In this document: positions 1-5,115 of the stretch, piece by piece
Numbering within the stretch: position 1 is the first letter of the stretch
How the letters are laid out: every line of letters begins with the position of its first letter
From: Candidatus Methanovirga basalitermitum
Lineage (GTDB): Archaea; Methanobacteriota; Methanobacteria; Methanobacteriales; Methanobacteriaceae
Length of the DNA stretch: 13,840 nt
NCBI GenBank assembly: GCA_031284445.1
Contig: JAISZW010000161.1
Span: forward strand, 1 to 13,840
Reading direction: 5' to 3'
Notes under the pieces: model-generated
Told to the model about the DNA's origin: nothing
What the model saw: the letters and a program-made list of their open reading frames with translations, nothing else
Database searches by the model: none
Position numbers and translations under genes: made by a program

Positions 1-299
1 TTATCCTTTAATTTTTAGTTAAATAGCAATCGGATTTTTATCTATATGGATTTAACTTTGTTTAAAAATTCAAAGTAGTTCAAGATTAATTTTTAAATTT
101 AAATAAGTTTTAAGCTGTAATTTTGGAAACTACTATAATATATATTTCAGATTCACCAGATACATTTTTTTATGTCTTGAATTTTTCATGAAAATGAGAC
201 ACCTTGATAACATTAATCTAAAACATTTATTTAAAAATTGAAGATCTGAAAAAATAAATTTACAATTCACTATAATCTCAATCTAATTTTTCAATATCC
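1..299. other. AT-rich non-coding stretch
   Basis: No reading frame of note, RNA gene or clear repeat was seen on either strand. It lies downstream of the minus-strand tail-protein gene that ends at 300 and has no run of T long enough to call a terminator with confidence. Confidence 0.4.
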
Positions 300-860
300 T
301 CAATGTAAGAAAGCAAGAGAAACTATCGGTAGTTTGGTGGTGATTGTGGTGTCTAATCCATCTGTACTGACTTGTGTGAAGTCTATGCTGGCTAGGGTGC
401 CTGGTGTGATGTCATCTACTGTATAGGTTTTTAGTATGCTGTTTCCCGCGAAACCTTTATCAAGCTTAGTTGATATGTCAATATCAAGTACTGCGAGTAA
501 TAACCAAGCAATAGCTGCACTAGTAATATTGTTGATGATGTAGAATGCTGGTTTATTCTGATGTGTTTCATCAGATGATACTATGCAATAGCTGCCATTA
601 ACAATACTCTTACCTGGCCATAATGCTTGTGCAGCGGTGACTGTAGCTGGGAGGCTTGCTTGTGTTGCTACTCCTCCGAGGAACACTCCTATAGCATCTG
701 GTTTAGTAATCTGTGTCCAATCAGAATCATCAAATGCTTTGAATTGTGGACCATTCGTTCCTACACGTATACCTGTTATTGCTCCGTTGTCATCATTTCT
801 TGTGATGAGTGTTAGGTTGGTGTCTTCGTTTATTTGAAATTTATTAGTATAATTAACCAT
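300..860 (-). CDS. Putative provirus tail or baseplate-type structural protein
   Basis: This encodes a 186-residue protein with no signal peptide and no clear membrane segment, although residues 112-126 are hydrophobic. Its composition (many Thr, Asp, Asn and Gly, repeated short beta-prone segments) is that of phage tail-fibre or baseplate proteins. The N-terminal part (residues 8-50) pairs a string of polar strands with an RVGTNGPQFKAF segment, and residues 165-169 read STDGL, a short motif also present in the neighbour upstream. The ATG at 860 lies 6 bp beyond the stop codon of that neighbour, so the two are almost certainly co-transcribed; the Shine-Dalgarno would sit in the last codons of the upstream gene (AAAGGTATAA). 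The last residues (IVSLAFLH) look unlike the rest, so the C-terminus may be truncated. No enzymatic motif is visible. The virion role is an inference from composition and context, not from a recognised domain. Confidence 0.6.
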   Translation of the reverse strand: MVNYTNKFQINEDTNLTLITRNDDNGAITGIRVGTNGPQFKAFDDSDWTQITKPDAIGVFLGGVATQASLPATVTAAQALWPGKSIVNGSYCIVSSDETHQNKPAFYIINNITSAAIAWLLLAVLDIDISTKLDKGFAGNSILKTYTVDDITPGTLASIDFTQVSTDGLDTTITTKLPIVSLAFLH

Positions 861-866
861 ATTATC

Positions 867-1433
867 TTATACCTTTGTATATGTGGATGTGATGGTGGTT
901 ACATCATTCATATTCACACGCAAACCATCTGTACTTTTTTTTAAGATATTAAAGCCTGCTGGGTCAAGATGAGCTATTACTGTACGATCATAACCAGATC
1001 CACCTATTGTAAGACTATTATCTGGACTTGTAATATTCGTTGGTTGTCCTCCTCCTCCACCACTACTTGTTGGTCCTATGTAGTAGAGTTCATCGTCTAT
1101 GATGAAATCGGAGTTATCAACTCGTTCAATCATGGATAGTACGAAGGCTTCATGATTAAAGTTATTACTGGTGTATGTGAATAGTCCCATTGGATCGTTG
1201 AGTACATTATATATCACATTATGGTATTTTCCATTCAGTATTGCATAGAGTTTGACTTTGTTTAGCCAGTCTGTGATGTCTTGTGTTGTTCCTGTGTATT
1301 TGACTGTGACTGTGAGTGTTTCATCCTGTGAATATGTGTATCCTATTCTGCACGGATTATTATATTTTTCCATGACTCGATAGTTACAGTAGTATTCTTC
1401 TGTGTGTCTTAGGAAGTCTCTTTTAGTGGTCAT
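867..1433 (-). CDS. Putative provirus tail or baseplate protein with glycine hinge
   Basis: The product has 188 residues in two parts joined by a run of five glycines (residues 125-129). The N-terminal part (residues 1-120) contains a segment near 36-50 (DETLTVTVKYTGTTQD) that resembles the N-terminal domain of phage baseplate upper proteins and similar receptor-binding modules. The C-terminal part (residues 130-188) has PDNSLTIGGSGYDRTVIAHL followed by STDGL, a pattern common in tail-fibre repeats. The ATG at 1433 has no strong Shine-Dalgarno; a promoter could lie in the AT-rich stretch 1440-1490. The gene precedes a second tail-type gene by 6 bp. G-rich codons such as GGT and GTG are commoner here than in the housekeeping genes of the window, compatible with a viral origin. 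The family assignment is by resemblance only. Confidence 0.6.
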   Translation of the reverse strand: MTTKRDFLRHTEEYYCNYRVMEKYNNPCRIGYTYSQDETLTVTVKYTGTTQDITDWLNKVKLYAILNGKYHNVIYNVLNDPMGLFTYTSNNFNHEAFVLSMIERVDNSDFIIDDELYYIGPTSSGGGGGQPTNITSPDNSLTIGGSGYDRTVIAHLDPAGFNILKKSTDGLRVNMNDVTTITSTYTKV

Positions 1434-1490
1434 ATGAATACTTTATGTTTGTTTCTGACTTTATATATTTATCGCATATTAATAGCTATT

Positions 1491-1512
1491 ATAAAAAAAA
1501 AAGAAAAGAAAA
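1491..1512 (-). terminator. U-rich terminator after the first secreted paralogue
   Basis: Immediately downstream of the stop codon at 1518 the minus strand reads a long T-rich tract (plus strand A runs broken by single G). Archaeal RNA polymerase terminates at such U tracts without needing a hairpin. It separates the secreted paralogues from the tail-type genes. Confidence 0.55.
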
Positions 1513-1517
1513 GAGTA

Positions 1518-2009
1518 TTAAGAAGATACAGTTTGCAAATGAACGCCGTTTCTCCAGACCTCTAAATCAGTAGAACCCCAAAACCAATTCCAATACGTAT
1601 CAGTCTTCAATTCTAAACTGTCTCCACGATTAAAACGATGATAAGAAGTCCAAGAAGTGGTATGGAATCCGACTCTCTTATTATAAAATCTTGCTTCAAA
1701 ACTATCAACTTCATTAATTCTTTTATCAGCATAATCAAATTTGTCAACATTATAACAACGGAAATAGTTTCCTCTTGCTCCTGACGTCCAGTATGGCGGG
1801 TATTCACTATTTGTTAATTCTTTTCCATTGACTCGTATTTGAACATATATATGACTAACCCAGGAGCCGCTGCTGTAGTCCCAGAAATGGACTGGTAACC
1901 ATCCTATATGATCTGTTCCAAAATCGGGGTTTTGTGCATTGACTGCACCCATGCTTGAAATAGCTATTATGGTTATTAATAGTAATGGTATTACTTTATT
2001 ATTCATCAT
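1518..2009 (-). CDS. Small secreted protein, paralogue A (family not recognised)
   Basis: I place the start at the second of two candidates. A GTG at 2021 lies inside the Shine-Dalgarno GGAGGTG, so the ATG at 2009 is the likely start, giving 163 residues. Residues 1-25 are a Sec signal peptide: MMNNK, a hydrophobic core of Ile and Leu, then AVNA just before the predicted cut. The mature part is about 138 residues, rich in Trp, Tyr, Phe and Arg, with alternating strand-like segments that suggest a small beta-sandwich. Motifs shared with the two neighbours are GWLPxH near the mature N-terminus, a RINEV...FEARFY segment, RVGFHTTSWT, and GD...TDTYW near the C-terminus. It has one cysteine in the mature part and no lipobox, membrane anchor or cell-wall repeat, so it should be released or held by binding. 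It could be a surface-binding, defence or lysogenic-conversion protein, but nothing in the sequence fixes the function. Confidence 0.8.
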   Translation of the reverse strand: MMNNKVIPLLLITIIAISSMGAVNAQNPDFGTDHIGWLPVHFWDYSSGSWVSHIYVQIRVNGKELTNSEYPPYWTSGARGNYFRCYNVDKFDYADKRINEVDSFEARFYNKRVGFHTTSWTSYHRFNRGDSLELKTDTYWNWFWGSTDLEVWRNGVHLQTVSS

Positions 2010-2018
2010 GTTTTTTTT

Positions 2019-2028
2019 CACCTCCTTT
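2019..2028 (-). promoter_or_regulatory. Strong Shine-Dalgarno of paralogue A, deciding the start
   Basis: The minus strand reads AAAGGAGGTG here, a near-perfect match to the 3' end of archaeal 16S rRNA. The in-frame GTG at 2021 is part of this element and cannot also be the start, which favours the ATG at 2009. A TATA-like AAATATAA lies on the minus strand at about 2063-2070, overlapping the end of the preceding gene. Confidence 0.65.
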
Positions 2029-2069
2029 TTTACACTTTTTACAAAAAGAAAAGAAAGAGAGGTTATATT

Positions 2070-2552
2070 TCATGATCTTACAGTTTCCAATCTAACTTCA
2101 TTTTTCCAGATCTCTAAATCAGTATAACCATCAGACCAATACGTATCAGTACGTATTTTAGCATAATCTCCATACTTAAAAGTATGATACTGAGTCCAAC
2201 AAGTCTCATGAAAACCCAATCTATCTATATAAAATCTTACTTCAAATGTATTAACTTCATTAATTCTTTTATCAACTAAATTAAACCTTTCCAGATCTGC
2301 ACGATGATAATTTGATCTTCCTGATGACTTCCAATATGGAATCTCTGGATCTTCTGATATTACTACACCATTTACTTTTACTTGAGCGTATATAAAACTT
2401 TGATAGGAGCCGCTTTGGTAGTCCCAGAAATGGATTGGTAGCCATCCTAAGCTATCTGATCCGAAATCAGGGGTTATTGCGTTTACTGGACCAAGGCTTG
2501 AAATAGCTATTATGGTTATTAGTATTAATGGTATTACTTTATTAGTTTTCAT
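2070..2552 (-). CDS. Small secreted protein, paralogue B (family not recognised)
   Basis: The start is the ATG at 2552, just after AAAGGAGGTG (2561-2570); the longer frame reaching 2654 would translate through the promoter and the Shine-Dalgarno. The product has 160 residues, with a Sec signal peptide (residues 1-25, ending PVNA) nearly identical to that of paralogue A. By my hand alignment about four-fifths of signal-peptide residues match paralogue A, against roughly half of the mature residues. The mature part again carries GWLPIHFWDY, an SGS segment, VNG, DKRINEV, RFYxDRLGFH, TxYHxF, GD and TDTYW, and ends LETVRS. There is one Cys (HETCWT). No catalytic motif, anchor or lipobox is seen. 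It sits between its two paralogues in the same orientation, so the array arose by tandem duplication. Function unknown. Confidence 0.8.
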   Translation of the reverse strand: MKTNKVIPLILITIIAISSLGPVNAITPDFGSDSLGWLPIHFWDYQSGSYQSFIYAQVKVNGVVISEDPEIPYWKSSGRSNYHRADLERFNLVDKRINEVNTFEVRFYIDRLGFHETCWTQYHTFKYGDYAKIRTDTYWSDGYTDLEIWKNEVRLETVRS

Positions 2553-2560
2553 CTTTTTTT

Positions 2561-2612
2561 CACCTCCTTTATGCCTAATCAATAATATAATATATTTTAT
2601 AGTATATATACT
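2561..2612 (-). promoter_or_regulatory. Promoter and Shine-Dalgarno of paralogue B
   Basis: Reading the minus strand, AAAAGTATATATAC (about 2600-2613) is a plausible TATA box. It is followed after about 35 nt by GGCATAAAGGAGGTG and the ATG at 2552. The GGCATAAAGGAGGTG block is repeated exactly in front of paralogue C, so the control region was duplicated with the gene. Confidence 0.5.
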
Positions 2613-2634
2613 TTTATTATATTTTATATATTTT

Positions 2635-3105
2635 TTATGATCTTGCACTCGCAACTTGCGAGTTATTCAAATAAATATTAATCCAACCACTATAACCATA
2701 AGTATCAGTCAAAATACTAAGATTATCACCATTATTAATATCGATTCTTTTAGTCCAAGCAGTAGTCGCACATGCCACACGATCAGCATAAAACTTAACA
2801 TTAATCGTATTATTATGCTCCATCCTCGCTTCAACAGTCTCAATAGCACTCACATACACATCTTCCTTGTATTTTTGATGGTTCCATGACCCCCAACCCA
2901 ACATATAGGTGTGGTTGTCGATTATTAATTCCATGTAAACATAGGATAACCAGCGGCCAGCTTGTTTATCCGTGATGTGGATTGGTAACCAACCTATCGA
3001 TGTGTCTGTATTCGTGGTTTTCGCATACGTGGTGCCAATGGTACTGCCTGCGAGGATAGCTATTAAGACCAATGTAGCTATTAGTATTTTATTTTTTTTC
3101 ATCAT
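2635..3105 (-). CDS. Small secreted protein, paralogue C (family not recognised)
   Basis: The in-frame GTG at 3117 is part of the Shine-Dalgarno GGAGGTG, so I choose the ATG at 3105 (another ATG follows at 3102), giving 156 residues. Residues 1-28 form a Sec signal peptide (MMKKNK, a long Leu/Ile/Ala core, TTYA at the predicted cut). The mature part is the most divergent of the three but keeps GWLPIH near its start, a WLSYVYMEL strand, KFYADRV, TTAWT, GDNLSILTDTY and a basic-serine end (ASARS). It has one Cys (VACATTAW). The codons use more C and G than paralogues A and B, suggesting an older split or a separate source. It is the first gene of the array in the direction of transcription and lies next to the hairpin-rich region. 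Secretion is well supported; function is unknown. Confidence 0.78.
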   Translation of the reverse strand: MMKKNKILIATLVLIAILAGSTIGTTYAKTTNTDTSIGWLPIHITDKQAGRWLSYVYMELIIDNHTYMLGWGSWNHQKYKEDVYVSAIETVEARMEHNNTINVKFYADRVACATTAWTKRIDINNGDNLSILTDTYGYSGWINIYLNNSQVASARS

Positions 3106-3114
3106 GTATTTGTT

Positions 3115-3186
3115 CACCTCCTTTATGCCTGATTAATATATATTATATAATTTCATAGTATATCATTTATTTAATATATACTTTTC
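3115..3186 (-). promoter_or_regulatory. Promoter and Shine-Dalgarno of paralogue C
   Basis: On the minus strand AAAAGTATATATT (about 3174-3186) resembles the TATA element of paralogue B, and GGCATAAAGGAGGTG (3115-3129) is identical to the block in front of that gene. The spacing between the two elements is longer here by about 15 nt. Confidence 0.5.
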
Positions 3187-3273
3187 TCCATATATTGTTT
3201 TTTATTTTTTTTTTTTCATGGGTTGTGGCTGGTGGACCCCCTATAGTAATACTATTTATAGAGTATAGTAATA

Positions 3274-3373
3274 TTCCTCACAGATCTTTTCTACATTACT
3301 TATACTACTATAATTTTATACTTTTTTTTACTTTTTTTACCTGTGAACCAATTCAGAAAAGATCTGTGAGGAA
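3274..3373. repeat. 19-bp perfect inverted repeat, pair 1 of the CTCACRGATC boxes
   Basis: TTCCTCACAGATCTTTTCT at 3274-3292 is matched exactly by its reverse complement at 3355-3373, with 62 bp between. Between and upstream of the arms are further short repeats: TATAGTAATA occurs at 3242-3251 and 3264-3273. The GATC core is part of the arm. The pair lies upstream of paralogue C and downstream of a truncated virus-type gene. Confidence 0.8.
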
Positions 3374-3437
3374 ACTATATATATATATTTCAAAGTCTGT
3401 TCTATGGTTCTTTCATATGATTCGAAGGCATTTTAGC

Positions 3438-3474
3438 CCCTCACGGATCTTTTTTTGGGTTTTTTTCTGTGAGT
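3438..3474. repeat. Imperfect inverted repeat, pair 2 of the CTCACRGATC boxes
   Basis: CTCACGGA (about 3440-3447) pairs with TCTGTGAG (about 3466-3473) if one G-T wobble is allowed; the spacer is a T-rich 18 nt. The first box continues as GATCT, the second does not, so this pair is the most degraded of the three. Confidence 0.6.
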
Positions 3475-3526
3475 GAATCAAGTTAAGTTTATTTTATCTA
3501 AAGCATGATTGGGTAAAATTCACCCA

Positions 3527-3557
3527 CTCACGGATCATTATGGTAAAGATCTGTGAG
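3527..3557. repeat. Hairpin, pair 3 of the CTCACRGATC boxes
   Basis: CTCACGGATC pairs with GATCTGTGAG over 10 bp with one G-T wobble and an 11-nt loop. The wobble is on the plus-strand RNA in both pairs 2 and 3; on the minus-strand RNA it would be an A-C mismatch. This leaves open whether the boxes act as DNA sites or as plus-strand RNA. Confidence 0.65.
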
Positions 3558-3575
3558 GATTTATCATACTGATGT

Positions 3576-3586
3576 AAAAAAAAAAA
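3576..3586 (-). terminator. U-tract terminator of the truncated virus-type gene
   Basis: An uninterrupted run of 11 A on the plus strand gives U11 in minus-strand RNA, 15 nt downstream of the TAA stop at 3602. It would insulate the fragment upstream from the hairpin region. Confidence 0.5.
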
Positions 3587-3601
3587 GAATAAAATATTAT
3601 T

Positions 3602-4015
3602 TTATAAGGAATCATCATAATTTTTAATATCTCTAAAATGCAAATAATAATAAACTCTCATACTGAAACCTTTCCCGTTCTCGTCTTTAGCCCATTTGAA
3701 ATCACTTGTTATCCCATATTTATCATGAATTAGATCTCCAAATCTTTTTTTACTTATTTTTTCGTTCACTTCGATTTTGTTTTCCTTGTACATCTGATCT
3801 TTCATATAGTTGAATTGTTCGTATGCTTCATGTACTGATAAGTATTCCATGATTCCTTCATCGTATTCGAATGTCGCGTCTAATATCTGACCATAAGTAT
3901 CTAAAACATTATCAAGTGTCTTATTCGCTATATTTGTTAAGTATAACGTCCTATTCTGATTAACTATTTTTCCAGTAAATTTGTTTAATAAAAATGGTGA
4001 TAGTGTCTTGACAAT
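3602..4015 (-). pseudogene. 5'-truncated gene, resembles the C-terminus of a virus primase/helicase
   Basis: An open frame of 138 codons runs from just after a TAA (4016-4018) to the stop at 3602. The first 55 codons contain no ATG, GTG or TTG. The first possible start is the ATG at 3850, which would give only 82 residues and cut through what looks like a continuous domain. The protein-like sequence begins SPFLLNKFTGKIVNQNRTLY and later reads VNEKISKKRFGDLIHDKYGI, followed by strands and YYYLHFRDI. This arrangement (helical region, SKKRFGDLI helix, two strands) resembles the C-terminal winged-helix end of D5-like primase/helicases of viruses and proviruses. The match is by eye and moderate. 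A shorter protein from the ATG at 3850 could still be made. It suggests a provirus whose replication module has been lost. Confidence 0.5.
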
Positions 4016-4153
4016 TTAATTTTTATGATAACTTTTATAAGTGTTAATAATCTTAATATGCTAGAATTAACTGGAATTTTATTGTAGAAGATGCTGATAA
4101 AAATTATCAAAATTTTATACTATTACTTAAATTTCAAAATAATTAAATTGTCA
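4009..4153. repeat. 13-bp inverted repeat bounding a 145-bp segment
   Basis: TGACAATTTAATT at 4009-4021 is the exact reverse complement of AATTAAATTGTCA at 4141-4153. The interior is AT-rich and non-coding. The left arm overlaps the point where the truncated virus-type frame loses its reading frame, so the segment may be a small inserted element. No target-site duplication is apparent. The rest of the gap up to 4282 shows only a TATA-like AAATATAAC (about 4218-4226) that may serve the next gene. Confidence 0.5.
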
Positions 4154-4282
4154 TAACAATAGGATAAGTGAGATAAAACTTTATTCTGGAAATAGTTATA
4201 CTATCACTTTAATATCTAAATATAACAATAGTGTAGTGGTTAGAGGTACAAATTAATTTATAAATGGTGTAGTGTTGATTTA

Positions 4283-4780
4283 ATGATTTTAAATGAAAAA
4301 GGCTCGGTCGTGTCAATTGAATATTTATTACTTATAGCATTTGTGATAGTTGGTGCAATTGGGGTATCTATGATATTAAATGAAAATGAGCTGAACATGA
4401 TAATGTTAAGTGCGAGGATTGGTGCTGAAGAGGGAATGGGAATTGATGGTCTTAGTGTTTATCCAAAGGAAACTTTTGATGATTATTTATTAAAAAATCC
4501 TCAATTAACATACCCTCAAGATATCAAGGTTTTAAAAATAGTTAAAACTGATATTGGATTTGATAAAGGCTATCTTAAAAAAAGAATACAGATTAGGGTT
4601 TATGCAAGTTCATCCTCTTTAAAATCATCTGATAAAAATAGTATGGGAGATAGAATTAATTATAATATAAGAAAAACAATATCTTCCACATTTAAAAATG
4701 AAAATCATTCTAATCATCTTTATAATCCTTGTTTTTCAAATAATTATGCTATTACAACTGGTGATGTTCAATGGATATGA
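4283..4780 (+). CDS. Prepilin-like protein with a class III signal peptide
   Basis: The 165-residue product starts MILNEKGSVVSIEYLLL and has one hydrophobic helix at about residues 12-31. Short basic N-terminus, KG, a conserved Glu, then a hydrophobic stretch is the class III signal of archaeal type IV pilin-like proteins, cleaved by the prepilin peptidase EppA, with the helix remaining in the mature protein for assembly. The usual spacing puts Glu at +5 after the Gly; here it is at +6 if cut after G7, or +5 if cut after S8. The outside part (residues 32-165) is polar with a Lys/Ser-rich middle and one Cys. The ATG has only a weak GGTG about 15 nt upstream. It stands alone, in front of kae1-bud32 on the same strand. 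It may be a minor surface fibre or a cell-surface protein of unknown partner. Confidence 0.7.
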   Translation: MILNEKGSVVSIEYLLLIAFVIVGAIGVSMILNENELNMIMLSARIGAEEGMGIDGLSVYPKETFDDYLLKNPQLTYPQDIKVLKIVKTDIGFDKGYLKKRIQIRVYASSSSLKSSDKNSMGDRINYNIRKTISSTFKNENHSNHLYNPCFSNNYAITTGDVQWI

Positions 4781-4828
4781 ACAGAGTATGGGATGGTCTA
4801 ATAGTTTAGTATTTGAGGTAGAAAGGTA

Positions 4829-4840
4829 AGTTTATATACT
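4829..4840 (+). promoter_or_regulatory. TATA-type promoter upstream of the relic and kae1-bud32
   Basis: AGTTTATATACT fits the archaeal TATA consensus, with a purine-rich stretch in front (GGTAAG) that could serve as the BRE. Initiation would fall near 4860, about 10 nt before an ATG at 4870 and some 250 nt before the kae1 start. Confidence 0.45.
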
Positions 4841-4869
4841 TAAACCAACATATTGAATTAACAATATAA

Positions 4870-5090
4870 ATGCTAATAATTTCAGTAGGTATAGATAAGA
4901 ATGATCGAAAATAATAATCATTAATAAGCATTACAGTCAAGAAAATGTAGACAATCTAAATAAAATATACAAGTTAAACAAACAAAGATTTATCAGTAAA
5001 AGAAAAAAAATTCCTAAGAAGCTAAAGGAAAGATTTAAAAATCTTATTAACAAACGAGCTATGCTTCGTAATGCTCAAATTAAAAAATAA
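4870..5090 (+). pseudogene. Decayed frame, possibly a transposase (TnpB-like) remnant
   Basis: An ATG at 4870 opens MLIISVGIDKNDRK and stops at once. In another frame, protein-like sequence continues to the TAA at 5088-5090, including NVDNLNKIYKLNKQRFISKR and KKLKERFKNLINKR. A GID-type strand followed by a lysine/arginine-rich helical stretch is the pattern around the first RuvC motif of TnpB-family proteins. The fragment is far too short, lacks the later catalytic residues and has at least one frameshift. It may instead be the remains of an unrelated basic protein, or the long leader of kae1. Confidence 0.3.
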
Positions 5091-5101
5091 GTAATTATTT
5101 C

Positions 5102-5115
5102 GGTGTTGTGAGTTG
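5102..5115 (+). promoter_or_regulatory. Shine-Dalgarno and TTG start of kae1-bud32
   Basis: GGTG at 5102-5105 precedes the TTG at 5113 by 7 nt. No ATG or GTG in this frame would preserve the conserved MICLGIEG beginning, so TTG is the start. Confidence 0.65.

Noticed and set aside
627..837. Two overlapping plus-strand frames of 62 and 66 codons
   Set aside because: They lie antisense within the better supported minus-strand tail-type gene and have no Shine-Dalgarno or recognisable content.
2553..2654. N-terminal extension of paralogue B by 34 codons
   Set aside because: It would translate the TATA-like promoter and the Shine-Dalgarno, and it places the signal peptide internally; both paralogues begin at the equivalent of 2552.
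3405..3445. A tRNA suggested by TTCGAATC on the minus strand near 3420
   Set aside because: No acceptor stem, T stem or anticodon arm can be formed around it.
3195..3476. Plus-strand frame of 93 codons rich in Phe
   Set aside because: It is produced by T tracts and the inverted boxes; the translation is mostly Phe, Tyr and Ile and no ribosome binding site is present.
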